Virus record (IMG/VR): IMGVR_UViG_3300045996_000520
Coordinates: 1 to 42,698 of that record
DNA from: a virus
Length of the DNA: 42,698 nt
Reading direction: 5' to 3' (one strand)
Below the pieces are notes generated by a model. It was not told where the DNA came from, ran no database searches, and worked only from the letters and a program-made list of their open reading frames with translations. The stretch's first letter is position 1, and every line of letters begins with the position of its first letter. The translations under genes and the position numbers were made by a program. Below, piece by piece: positions 19,915 to 26,509 of this stretch.

Positions 19915-20248
19915 CCTCAAGGGCTTCGCGCATTTCCTCTCGGTCGAGGTCGTCGAGCGCTATGCGCAGGTCATCCTTGACCCGACTACGCCGGTTCTCA
20001 TCCTGTCGCAGCGGGCTGTCCGGTATGTCGAGCTGACCCATTACTAGGCCGGCTCGTTCCTCGATCTTTCTAGCGACTTTTTCGCCGAAGGACTTCCCGC
20101 TGTTTGTTCTCAGCAGGTCACTGAAGTAGTTGGGCCTTGGGTTCGCCTCATCGTACACACGAGCAAAGTGCGACCGGTTTCCGCCGAAATCGCGCTCGAT
20201 CAACCTGAAAAGGTTGGCGCGACGCACGTCGGCGATCTGGTTTTCCAT
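19874..20248 (-). CDS. Phage repressor with helix-turn-helix (CI-like, short form)
   Basis: The start ATG 20248 is chosen because the longer frame would run through all three right operators. The 124-residue product has a HTH domain (ANLFRLIERDFGGNRSHFAR then YFSDLLRTNSGKSFGEKVAR and IEERAGLVMGQLD) typical of CI-type repressors. The C-terminal 45 residues are helical and charged, not the S24 autoprotease of lambda CI, so RecA-triggered self-cleavage is not expected. It is divergent from the Cro-like gene across the operator cluster, as in lambda. Confidence 0.8.
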   Translation of the reverse strand: MENQIADVRRANLFRLIERDFGGNRSHFARVYDEANPRPNYFSDLLRTNSGKSFGEKVARKIEERAGLVMGQLDIPDSPLRQDENRRSRVKDDLRIALDDLDREEMREALEAIRKIQSRRRKRA

Positions 20249-20270
20249 CTCGCCATTGTCACCGCCAGCT

Positions 20271-20328
20271 AACCAATTGGTGAATTCTCCATTTGGTGTT
20301 GCTTTATTCAACACCGTATGGTGATAAT
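20271..20328. promoter_or_regulatory. Right operator cluster and divergent promoters (OR-like)
   Basis: Three related sites occur: AACC-AATT-GGTG (20271-20282), CTCC-ATTT-GGTG (20287-20298) and CACC-GTAT-GGTG (20312-20323), with centres 16 and 25 bp apart. Rightward -10 GATAAT (20323-20328) overlaps the last site; its -35 (TTGCTT, 20299-20304) is weak. Leftward -35 TTGAAT (20312-20307) and -10 GAGAAT (20290-20285) could drive the repressor. The rightward start point would fall near 20335, almost on the cro ATG, suggesting a leaderless or nearly leaderless cro mRNA. Confidence 0.7.
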
Positions 20329-20330
20329 GC

Positions 20331-20585
20331 ATGGGCATGGAACTCGTCGAATTTTTCAAGTCGCTGCCCGCCCCAGACCGTGAGTCGTTCGCTGAACGTT
20401 GCGGTACTTCGCTCGGGCATTTGCGGAACGTCGCGTACAAGACGCGACCGTGCTCGGAATCCTTGGCGATAAACATCGAGCGCGAATCTGGCGGCAAGGT
20501 TCGCTGCGAGGGGCTTTGTCCATCAGTGGATTGGAAATACATCCGCGGTTCGGCTGCGCTCCAGACGAGGCGCAGATGTGGCTGA
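20331..20585 (+). CDS. cro: Cro / YdaS-like HTH regulator
   Basis: The 84-residue protein (82 if ATG 20337 is used) has a HTH (LPAPDRESFAERCGTSLGHL then RNVAYKTRPCSESLAINIER). It ends its domain with VRCEGLCPSVDWKYIRG, the signature seen in YdaS/Cro-like phage regulators. It is divergent from the repressor with operators in between, and leads the rightward replication operon. It would repress the repressor promoter and commit to lytic growth. No good ribosome site is visible, consistent with leaderless translation. Confidence 0.8.
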   Translation: MGMELVEFFKSLPAPDRESFAERCGTSLGHLRNVAYKTRPCSESLAINIERESGGKVRCEGLCPSVDWKYIRGSAALQTRRRCG

Positions 20586-20922
20586 GAACTGGGCATCGAC
20601 TAGTACTCCATGTGCTGTATAGAACTACAGGCACGGAGTGTACGCCCGGATAAGTCAGGTTCTGACCTGATTTCGGTAAAGCGTGAAGAGGCGACGAACT
20701 GATTGACTTTGATTTTTCTTGGGACAGTTGCGTCATCAACGAGAGAGCACCGTCACATCCTATAGGAATTTGTGAACCACTTCGCAAAATCGGCGCGCAC
20801 GTTTGAGGAGATGTTTGAGTTCCCTCACGACTTTTTGCCGTTTTCTTGCTCACGCATTCGCTCATCTCTGCACCTAACAAGTTTCGGTTTCTACTAGTTC
20901 CGATCTCGCCAAGAAAATCATC
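20586..20922 (+). other. Leader-like stretch between cro and the RHH gene
   Basis: No confident gene lies in these 337 bp. They include the inverted repeat TCAGGT-TCTG-ACCTGA (20655-20670), followed by ATTTCGG. A 35-codon frame ending about 20816 (contains DFDFSWDSCVINERAP) has only non-standard start codons. A short ATG frame near 20812 also exists. In lambda the matching position carries nutR and tR1, so an antitermination or attenuation leader is possible. Confidence 0.4.
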
Positions 20923-21186
20923 GTGGCAATACCGCTCAAAGACTTTCGCCTCGGCATCTCCGAAACGATCGACATCATGCTCGATGCACAAGCGTCGGCC
21001 TTCGGCAAAGACAAGGCTGCAATCGCTCGTGAGGTGCTCGCTGAATGGGCGCGTAAGAAAATCCATGAGCACAAGGTAATGGCAAAGCGTCTTGCCGCAA
21101 ACGGAATGCAGCCGGAACTGTTCGGCGACGAGACGGAAGATGATGGAGCGAGTGCCAAGTCGTTGAATCAACGAGGCACGAAATGA
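20923..21186 (+). CDS. Ribbon-helix-helix-like regulator (87 aa)
   Basis: The start is GTG 20923; the upstream site is weak. Residues 1-55 (IPLKDFRLGISETIDIMLDA then AAIAREVLAEWARKKI) follow a short strand-helix-helix pattern resembling Arc/MetJ-type DNA-binding proteins. The C-terminal 30 residues are acidic. Its place after cro suggests a CII-like or early regulator; that is inferred from position. Its stop overlaps the next start (ATGA). Confidence 0.6.
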   Translation: MAIPLKDFRLGISETIDIMLDAQASAFGKDKAAIAREVLAEWARKKIHEHKVMAKRLAANGMQPELFGDETEDDGASAKSLNQRGTK

Positions 21187-21362
21187 ATCAGCCATTCGTC
21201 GAATTGGATCTCGAATCACAGATCGACTGGCAGGCGCACCAGTTGCACACAGCCAAGACACCCGACGAGCGCAGAGTCGCATGGGATCGGCTAAAGCGAC
21301 TGCACAGCCTTCGTACGCCTGAGCACGTCGAGCAGATGGAACTTGCCAGGGGCTTGCGTTGA
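21183..21362 (+). CDS. Small hypothetical protein (59 aa)
   Basis: ATG 21183 overlaps the RHH gene stop, and the frame ends at 21362 over the TTG start of the replication gene. The product is helical with WQAHQLHTAKTPDERRVAWD and RLKRLHSLRTPEHVEQ. Unrecognised; the tight coupling on both sides supports it. Confidence 0.65.
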   Translation: MNQPFVELDLESQIDWQAHQLHTAKTPDERRVAWDRLKRLHSLRTPEHVEQMELARGLR

Positions 21363-22132
21363 GCGGGTACACGCCAGCATTCAACTCGCTCTACACCGGC
21401 TCTCTCCACGGCAGGTGGCCTACGGCCGCAGTGTGGGCAAGCCTGCTTCCGCTTGCCGATGCACGTGGCCATATCGACATGAGTTTTCCGGCGATCTCCA
21501 CAATGACCGGTTGGCCATTGGAGCTGCTTCGGCAGGGTATTGAAGAACTCGAGAAACCCGATCCAGATTCACGCTCGCAAGCGGAGGAGGGGCGCCGCCT
21601 TGTTCGACTTGATCCGGCTCGGTCTTGGGGCTGGAGACTTGTCAATCACAGTCTGTACCGCGAGAGAGCGCGAGACAAACAGCGCACTGAAGATGGCAGG
21701 AATGCGACTAAGGTGCGGAATTGGCGAGAAAAACAGAAAGAGCCAGTAACCGAATGTAACCCGGCGTTACCCGTCGTAACTTCGGGAACCCTCTCAGACT
21801 CAGACACAGACACAAACAAGAATAAAGATACGTCGAGTTCCTCGACCGGTGAGGTGTTCGAGCACTGGAGACGGGTCTTCAAAAAAGGTCGATGCGTTCT
21901 CGACCCGAAGCGCACGAAATTCATCCGAGTCGCCCTGAAGAACTATTCCGTTGACGAACTGAAGCGCTGTATCGACGGCTACCGCAAGAGCGATTGGCAC
22001 GCGGGCAAGAACGAGACTGGCAAGGTGTACGACGAGATCTCGCTGTTCCTGCGCGACGCCGAACACATCGAGAGAGGGATATCGATTCAGAACGGAACTG
22101 GGCGCAAGGACCCATACGCCCATGCCCAATGA
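21359..22132 (+). CDS. Phage replication initiator, O-like
   Basis: The start is TTG 21359 inside the preceding stop, with AGGGG upstream. The 257-residue product has an N-terminal winged-helix-like domain (FNSLYTGSLHGRWPTAAVWA to GIEELEKPDPDSRS, about 1-75). A RLVRLDPARSWGWRLVNHSL segment follows, then a charged Ser/Thr/Asp-rich linker and a C-terminal helical domain (FEHWRRVFKKG, VYDEISLFLRDAEHIERG). This two-domain plan is that of lambda O-type origin-binding proteins, which recruit a helicase. Regular 10-bp spaced repeats lie inside the gene, as the lambda origin does. Confidence 0.75.
   Translation: MSGYTPAFNSLYTGSLHGRWPTAAVWASLLPLADARGHIDMSFPAISTMTGWPLELLRQGIEELEKPDPDSRSQAEEGRRLVRLDPARSWGWRLVNHSLYRERARDKQRTEDGRNATKVRNWREKQKEPVTECNPALPVVTSGTLSDSDTDTNKNKDTSSSSTGEVFEHWRRVFKKGRCVLDPKRTKFIRVALKNYSVDELKRCIDGYRKSDWHAGKNETGKVYDEISLFLRDAEHIERGISIQNGTGRKDPYAHAQ
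21746..21780 (+). repeat. Candidate replication origin: four GTAAC-type repeats at 10-bp spacing
   Basis: GTAAC occurs at 21746, 21756 and 21776 and its reverse complement GTTAC at 21766, each exactly 10 bp apart and so on one face of the helix. A stretch low in G, with runs of CAGACA and AAACAAGAATAAAGATA (about 21797-21831), follows. Iterons next to an easily melted region inside the initiator gene match the lambda ori plan. The repeats fall in a linker-coding part of the gene where sequence is least constrained. Confidence 0.5.
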
Positions 22133-22490
22133 ACTCGACATCCTTCGCGTCCTCCGGCGTCGTGGTCAGTGCCCAACGATGACCGTGTTCGTCACCGAAT
22201 GCTGGGCATGGGCTGACAAGCTCGAAGACCTCGGGTGCCTTGCGATCCGAGTGCGCAACTGCGATGACTGGCAGCACGACTGGTCGCCGCTCGCCGGCCT
22301 CTCGGTGATCCTGCTGCAACGTGCCGGCGACTACGCCTCGATCGGTCAGCAGATCCTCGCGGCCAATCCTGCCGACTTCGAAACCTTCACCCTGCGCCAC
22401 GGCGCGCGTCACGTGTGTGGCAAGCGGTTGCCATATCGCGAGATGTGCCGCCGCGACGAACTCCTTGCACAGCACCTGGTGTCCGCATGA
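22122..22490 (+). CDS. Hypothetical protein of the replication operon (122 aa)
   Basis: ATG 22122 overlaps the end of the initiator gene and its stop overlaps the helicase start (ATGA). The product begins with a short winged-helix-like part (LDILRVLRRRGQCPTMTVFV) and continues with mixed alpha/beta sequence with three Trp. No catalytic motif is visible. It might be a DNA-binding helper for helicase loading; that is a guess from position. Confidence 0.6.
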   Translation: MPNELDILRVLRRRGQCPTMTVFVTECWAWADKLEDLGCLAIRVRNCDDWQHDWSPLAGLSVILLQRAGDYASIGQQILAANPADFETFTLRHGARHVCGKRLPYREMCRRDELLAQHLVSA

Positions 22491-23413
22491 ACGCAATCGC
22501 ACGAACGATCGCAAAGGTTCGGATTCAGGAAACACCGATCGATTGGGATCGCTATGTGCTGACCACTGACGACGTGGAGCGATTCGTCGATCCCTCAACG
22601 CTGGTGAGCAAGGTCAGCGACGTGCTGCACGCTCGTGGAGCTCGCGAAGGCATCGGCCTGCCGTGGCCGGATGTTGGCGAGAAGGTTCGCATCCGCCGCG
22701 CCAAACTTGCGATGTGGGCCGGCATCAACTTCCACGGCAAAACCACGATGCTGAAGCAGCTCGCGCTGCACATGGTTGCGAACGGGGAGAAGGTCTGCGT
22801 TGCCAGTCTCGAGGAGGACTGCGAAGAGACGATGGCCGACATGGTGCGCATGGCGATTCCAGATACCGATGTACGAGAGTCGGACGACTGGATTGACGTC
22901 GTCGGCGGTTGGATGTCCGGGAAGCTGTGGCTGTACAACCAGACGCGGATGATGGACCCGCAACGCATCCTTGCGCTGATGGCATACGCAGCGAAGGAGA
23001 AGGGCTGTACGCATTTCATTCTCGACTCGCTGATGCGCACTGGCATTGCGCAGGACGACTACGAAGGCCAGCGCGTGTTTGCCAATCAGCTCGACAACTA
23101 TGCCCGCATGCTGAACATGGGCGTTCACCTCGTGCATCACATCGTCAAGGTGGATGAGACGCAGATACCCGGCCGCGAATCTATCCGCGGTACCGGCGCC
23201 CTCGTTGACAACTCATCGCAGGTGTTCATCGTGTGGCGAGACGTGAACGAGGACAAGTCGTTCGATGCACCGGACGGTCTGTTGATCGTCGCGAAGAACC
23301 GCGGCATTCGGCCGGCGAACTGGATCGGCAAGCTGAATCTGTTTCAGCACTCAAGCGGCCAGTTCATGCGCATGCGCCACTATCAACCCATCAAGTACAT
23401 CCCAGGCACATGA
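22487..23413 (+). CDS. DnaB-like / RecA-fold replicative ATPase
   Basis: The start ATG 22487 lies in the previous stop (ATGA). The 308-residue protein has Walker A GINFHGKTT (79-87), a E-E-D segment after VCVASLEED, Walker B FILDSLMR, and a RGTGALVDNSSQVFIVWRD region matching DnaB/Twinkle C-terminal domains. It lacks the DnaB N-terminal domain and any primase motif. It probably acts as the phage helicase or a helicase-like loader after the O-like protein. Confidence 0.82.
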   Translation: MNAIARTIAKVRIQETPIDWDRYVLTTDDVERFVDPSTLVSKVSDVLHARGAREGIGLPWPDVGEKVRIRRAKLAMWAGINFHGKTTMLKQLALHMVANGEKVCVASLEEDCEETMADMVRMAIPDTDVRESDDWIDVVGGWMSGKLWLYNQTRMMDPQRILALMAYAAKEKGCTHFILDSLMRTGIAQDDYEGQRVFANQLDNYARMLNMGVHLVHHIVKVDETQIPGRESIRGTGALVDNSSQVFIVWRDVNEDKSFDAPDGLLIVAKNRGIRPANWIGKLNLFQHSSGQFMRMRHYQPIKYIPGT

Positions 23414-23583
23414 GCAGACCGCGAGGACCGGCTAGACGGTATCGAGACATGAATCCGTTCATCGCTCTCCTAATTCGCGACATGTACTTCATCGGCAAGA
23501 TGAAGCAGCGCGAGATAGGTCGGATGTTCGGCAAGAGTCAGGGCCATATATCTCGGGTGATAAGCGGGAAGGTGTGGGAATGA
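23410..23583 (+). CDS. Small HTH protein (57 aa)
   Basis: ATG 23410 overlaps the helicase stop. The product is basic with a clear helix-turn-helix (MKQREIGRMFGKSQGHISRV) of the sigma-factor or resolvase type near the C-terminus. Probably a DNA-binding regulator; target unknown. Confidence 0.7.
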   Translation: MSRPRGPARRYRDMNPFIALLIRDMYFIGKMKQREIGRMFGKSQGHISRVISGKVWE

Positions 23584-23864
23584 AGACCCTATACAAACAC
23601 GTCTGCAAGCGCTGCAGTGTCGAATTCCACCGTGAGAAGAACGGTAACAAATACGACTACTGCTCGAAATCGTGTGCGTTCAAAGAGCGGCTAACGTATC
23701 AACCGGCGAGGCTTGAGGAGCTGGCGCGTGCCGGAACGAAGGCCGGCGATATCGCAGCAGAACTCGATCTCAGACGCTCCTCAGTGAAGTTGGCCTTGGT
23801 TCGGCACGATCTGCATCGCGTGTGGCAGCTCGCACGATTCAAGAAATGCCGCGAGGCTGCGTGA
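23580..23864 (+). CDS. Zinc-finger plus HTH protein (94 aa)
   Basis: The start is ATG 23580 in the preceding stop. Residues 8-35 (VCKRCSVEFH then YCSKSCAFKERL) have four cysteines in two pairs. Residues 45-75 (RLEELARAGTKAGDIAAELD then RRSSVKLALVRHDL) form a HTH. Likely a DNA-binding protein of the replication region; function unrecognised. Confidence 0.7.
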   Translation: MKTLYKHVCKRCSVEFHREKNGNKYDYCSKSCAFKERLTYQPARLEELARAGTKAGDIAAELDLRRSSVKLALVRHDLHRVWQLARFKKCREAA

Positions 23865-24169
23865 GCTTTAATCGCTACGCGAAGCGCCCGGACACTGTCA
23901 CGGACAGCATCGTGCGTGACCTGCGCAAAGTGGGCTTCGATGTGACTTTCATCGGCCTACCGGTCGACTTGTTGGTGCGTCATGAGAAATGGGGGCGCAA
24001 CGTGTTCAAGCTGCTCGAGGTGAAAAGCGAGCGCTTGAAGCGATCGGGCGAAGTGAAGCTGGACAAGCGCCAACAAGAGCAAGCCGATTTCTGCGCGAAG
24101 CATGGCGTGCCTTACGTCACGAGCACATTCGAGGCGTTGCTCGCCCTCGGTGAGACGGTGGACCTGTGA
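23861..24169 (+). CDS. Putative PD-(D/E)xK-type nuclease (102 aa)
   Basis: The start is GTG 23861 overlapping the previous stop. A D...E-V-K arrangement is visible: VDLLVRHE (Asp near 35), then FKLLEVKSE (E-x-K near 50). A basic DKRQQEQADFCAKHGVPYVT segment follows, as in small VRR-NUC or Holliday-junction-resolvase-like phage nucleases. Length fits a single-domain nuclease. It may resolve recombination intermediates before packaging. Confidence 0.7.
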   Translation: MSFNRYAKRPDTVTDSIVRDLRKVGFDVTFIGLPVDLLVRHEKWGRNVFKLLEVKSERLKRSGEVKLDKRQQEQADFCAKHGVPYVTSTFEALLALGETVDL

Positions 24170-24318
24170 ACGAGCAAGAGCAGATAGACGCAGAGACTCG
24201 ACAAACGCACGCGCAAAACGAACTGGATTTTCTGGCCGACCTACATCGGTCTGTTGGCGGGGATGATTTACGTAACAGTGAGGGTGTGCACCAATGGCAG
24301 CATGTGAGGCAATCGTGA
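24166..24318 (+). CDS. Small hypothetical protein (50 aa)
   Basis: GTG 24166 lies in the nuclease stop (GTGA) and the frame ends over the GTG of the next gene. The product is acidic and Gln/His-rich with helical NELDFLADLHRSVGGDDLR. Coupling on both sides supports translation; unrecognised. Confidence 0.55.
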   Translation: MNEQEQIDAETRQTHAQNELDFLADLHRSVGGDDLRNSEGVHQWQHVRQS

Positions 24319-24698
24319 GCGAAGACATCAAGGCTCGGGACAGGCGAGTCGTCAACCATATGGACCCGGAGACGAAGGTCGTTCACGGAAGGCTGGAGGC
24401 GTGGGGCGCGTGGGCGAAGGATGCCGAAATTCGTGCGTGGCCATCAGCAACGATCACGGAGCGCATGAGGGGCGGTCGCTCGACAGTCCCTCCCATTGCT
24501 ATGCCTGACGACATTGCCGCCATCGACGCGGCCGTATGCCGTCTGAATGCAATCGATCGGCAGGCGATTCAGCTCTACTACATCAAGTGGGCGCCGATCG
24601 ATGTGCACGCTCGTAAGATGCACATGCGAGTTCGTCAATATCAGAACGTCCTGCGCCGCTCGCGCTGGCGGTTGGCGATGTTTTTGGGGTTGTTGTGA
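24315..24698 (+). CDS. Q-like late antiterminator / sigma-70-region-4-like regulator
   Basis: The start is GTG 24315 (overlapping the previous stop) or ATG 24294. Residues 15-30 (DPETKVVHGRLEAWGAWAKD) and the C-terminal half (IAAIDAAVCRLNAIDRQAIQ then IDVHARKMHMRVRQYQNVLR) match small phage Q-type antitermination proteins and region-4-like HTH proteins. It is near the end of the rightward operon, about 435 bp before a strong terminator at the head of the late genes. That is the position of Q in lambdoid phages, so late-gene control is likely. Confidence 0.72.
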   Translation: MSEDIKARDRRVVNHMDPETKVVHGRLEAWGAWAKDAEIRAWPSATITERMRGGRSTVPPIAMPDDIAAIDAAVCRLNAIDRQAIQLYYIKWAPIDVHARKMHMRVRQYQNVLRRSRWRLAMFLGLL

Positions 24699-24723
24699 AA
24701 GCGGAGTCGACTGGAGTGGGTAC

Positions 24724-24945
24724 ATGAAAATCAGAATCACGAAGGCAGATGGCAAGAGCGTCGAAGTGACGGACGTCTATTCGGTCCGGGTGATCGAGTG
24801 CGCCCGTATGGATATCATCCGATCGCAGTTGTTCGGCGACAGCGGCGGAAACTATTTCCGCCTTGAACTGGACGGTCCAAATAACGACTTGGTCGTCAGC
24901 GACTCGAATATTCCGTCGCCGTTCCCGCCGATCGCTATTGGCTAA
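24724..24945 (+). CDS. Small hypothetical protein (73 aa)
   Basis: ATG 24724 has GGAGTGGGT upstream. The product is beta-rich (KIRITKADGKSVEVTDVYSV then GNYFRLELDGPNNDLVVSD) and ends with a Pro-rich tail. It lies between the Q-like gene and the late terminator. Unrecognised. The following 187 bp (24946-25132) hold no gene and may carry the late promoter; only weak -35 TTGTAC / -10 GATAGT elements at 24965-24993 are seen. Confidence 0.6.
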   Translation: MKIRITKADGKSVEVTDVYSVRVIECARMDIIRSQLFGDSGGNYFRLELDGPNNDLVVSDSNIPSPFPPIAIG

Positions 24946-25132
24946 CACACAGCGCAAAATAAATTTGTACGCAACGCAAATGGTATGGATAGTCATCTAC
25001 GGTCGCAGAACGACCCGGCTTCTTAGCCGTACGCCGCTTCACAGACACACGCACGCAACTACGCCTTAGCTGTTCGACAGCGGCCCTTTAACCACGCTCC
25101 CGGAACGCCTCCCCAAATCCGGCTGAGCACTT

Positions 25133-25161
25133 AGCCCAGGCATACCACCTGGGCTTTTTTT
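25133..25161 (+). terminator. Strong intrinsic terminator at the head of the late region
   Basis: AGCCCAGG-CATACCA-CCTGGGCT forms a perfect 8-bp GC-rich stem with a 7-base loop, followed by seven T. It ends 14 bp before the first late gene. Placed after a Q-like gene, it matches the lambda plan in which a late transcript stops early unless Q antiterminates it. Confidence 0.88.
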
Positions 25162-25175
25162 CGCCTGAGGTTTTC

Positions 25176-25598
25176 ATGTCGCCATTCGCAAAGTTCACCG
25201 CGATCGTTCTCGGTGCTGTTGTTCTCGGCCTCGCATCGTTCAGTGCATTTTCGCAGTCTGTCCCCGGCTCGCTGAAAATCGACTGGGTGCAGCCCACGGT
25301 GAGCGTCGATGGCTTGCCGCTGACCGGTAGCAATTCGCTCACGGGCATTGAGGTGTACATCTCGACTGCACCGATCCCGGATAACTTCACTGGTGCCGCC
25401 ACGGTCATTGTGAGCGGCGCAGCGACGACTACGACACAGACGGTGCAGGTCGCTAACGGCTCGACCGTTTACGTGCGCCTGAGGGCTATCAACACGGCTG
25501 GCAAGAGCGCATTGACCAATCAAATATCGAAGCTCGTGCAAGTCAGCGCGGTTCCCGGCGTTCCGACGTCCGTCACGATCACGCTGACGATTGGATGA
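25176..25598 (+). CDS. Secreted fibronectin-type-III-like protein (140 aa)
   Basis: The start is ATG 25176 with GAGG upstream. Residues 1-27 form a signal peptide (basic start, then FTAIVLGAVVLGLASFSAF, likely cut near FSQ). The rest is an FN3-like beta domain: LKIDWVQPTVSVDGLPL, then GIEVYISTAPIPDN and STVYVRLRAINTAGKSALTN. A signal peptide is unusual for a virion protein, suggesting an exported or membrane-retained product. It is the first gene after the late terminator. It might act at the host surface or be an appendage that recruits sugars; function unknown. Confidence 0.6.
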   Translation: MSPFAKFTAIVLGAVVLGLASFSAFSQSVPGSLKIDWVQPTVSVDGLPLTGSNSLTGIEVYISTAPIPDNFTGAATVIVSGAATTTTQTVQVANGSTVYVRLRAINTAGKSALTNQISKLVQVSAVPGVPTSVTITLTIG

Positions 25599-25807
25599 AA
25601 CCGCTCGGCAAGGGTCGCTGGCTCACGCCAGAGGACTCCGCCCGAGTGTGGGCAACGACACAAGTGCCGCTGAAGCACGTTCGCGCTGATGTTCCTGACG
25701 CTGTTTACGAGCCCTGCTTTCCTCGCGACAAGCTGATTGAGGCTATCGCCAAGCGCCTTTACCGCATTGCGGGGATGCATACGGCGCCGCGCGACTGGTA
25801 TCGCTGA
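25595..25807 (+). CDS. Small hypothetical protein (70 aa)
   Basis: ATG 25595 overlaps the preceding stop (ATGA) and the stop overlaps the next start (TGATG). The product is mixed, with KGRWLTPEDSARVWATTQV and a helical KLIEAIAKRLYRIAG. Unrecognised; coupled to the late appendage genes. Confidence 0.6.
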   Translation: MKPLGKGRWLTPEDSARVWATTQVPLKHVRADVPDAVYEPCFPRDKLIEAIAKRLYRIAGMHTAPRDWYR

Positions 25808-26508
25808 TGTCGGTGTTGATTCTGCGCAGCAGTGGCGGATCTGAATTCCGCACGAGCTACAGCACTGGCTTTGCTGCGGACGAGAGCCCCTATTCCGATG
25901 GTGGAGTCTGGTCTCGCACCGATCTCAACAGTAAGCCGATCATCTCCACCGGTGGCATCTGCATCGGCACGCAGGATGGTACAGGCGGGTATGACGATTC
26001 GCAGGGCAGCGTCACGGGGTTCGATCCGACTGCTCGGCTGAGAGCCGAGGCGACGTTGTTTCGCAGCGGGTCGATCAACGCCGAAAACCACGAAGTAGAG
26101 CTCTGCTTTCGAACTGTCGAGACAACCACGACGACGAAGAAGTACGAGGGCCTGTGGGATCGCGGTGGGCAGTTCGTCTGGATCAAGTGGCTCGGCAATC
26201 ACAACTTCGATCAGTTCATTCAGTGCCCCGTGACTTCCGGGTCTGGCTCTAGCCCGACTCCGCAAGACGATTGGCGCATTCGATGCGAGTGCGAAACGGT
26301 CGGTAGCACTGTGGTTCTACGTGGTTGGTATGCGACGGCCGCAGATCCGACCACGTGGAACCTGATGGCGATCTCTGAAGACGATGGGACGGTCGGCGGA
26401 GTTGGCGCCTATCTGTCTGGAATGCCCGGAGTCGGCATGTACATCCCGAACACCAGCGCAAACCCCGCGCACTTCGGGCTCAAAGATTATTCAGTGACGA
26501 CGTTCTGA
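25807..26508 (+). CDS. Putative virion appendage protein, lectin-like (233 aa)
   Basis: The start is ATG 25807 overlapping the previous stop. The product is Gly/Ser/Thr-rich with beta segments (FRTSYSTGFAADESPYSDGG, ENHEVELCFRTVETT, WRIRCECETVGSTVVLRGWY). This resembles a concanavalin-like or LamG-like fold used for sugar binding on phage surfaces. The next gene has the same character, suggesting a duplicated module. Assigned by composition and context only. Confidence 0.5.
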   Translation: MSVLILRSSGGSEFRTSYSTGFAADESPYSDGGVWSRTDLNSKPIISTGGICIGTQDGTGGYDDSQGSVTGFDPTARLRAEATLFRSGSINAENHEVELCFRTVETTTTTKKYEGLWDRGGQFVWIKWLGNHNFDQFIQCPVTSGSGSSPTPQDDWRIRCECETVGSTVVLRGWYATAADPTTWNLMAISEDDGTVGGVGAYLSGMPGVGMYIPNTSANPAHFGLKDYSVTTF

Positions 26509-26509
26509 G

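Noticed and set aside
20356-21384. 342-aa minus-strand ORF opposite cro and the RHH gene
   Set aside because: Low-complexity antisense frame with no domain; it crosses several clearly coded plus-strand genes.
21746-21780. CRISPR-like short repeats
   Set aside because: 5-bp repeats at 10-bp spacing have no spacers of CRISPR size and lie inside a coding gene; an origin is a better reading.
21921-23140. Minus-strand ORFs of 164-225 aa opposite the helicase and neighbouring genes
   Set aside because: Antisense shadows of the Walker-motif ATPase gene and its coupled neighbours.
24965-24993. Late promoter TTGTAC-17-GATAGT
   Set aside because: Only 3/6 and 4/6 matches to consensus with no extended -10; kept as a remark, not a feature.
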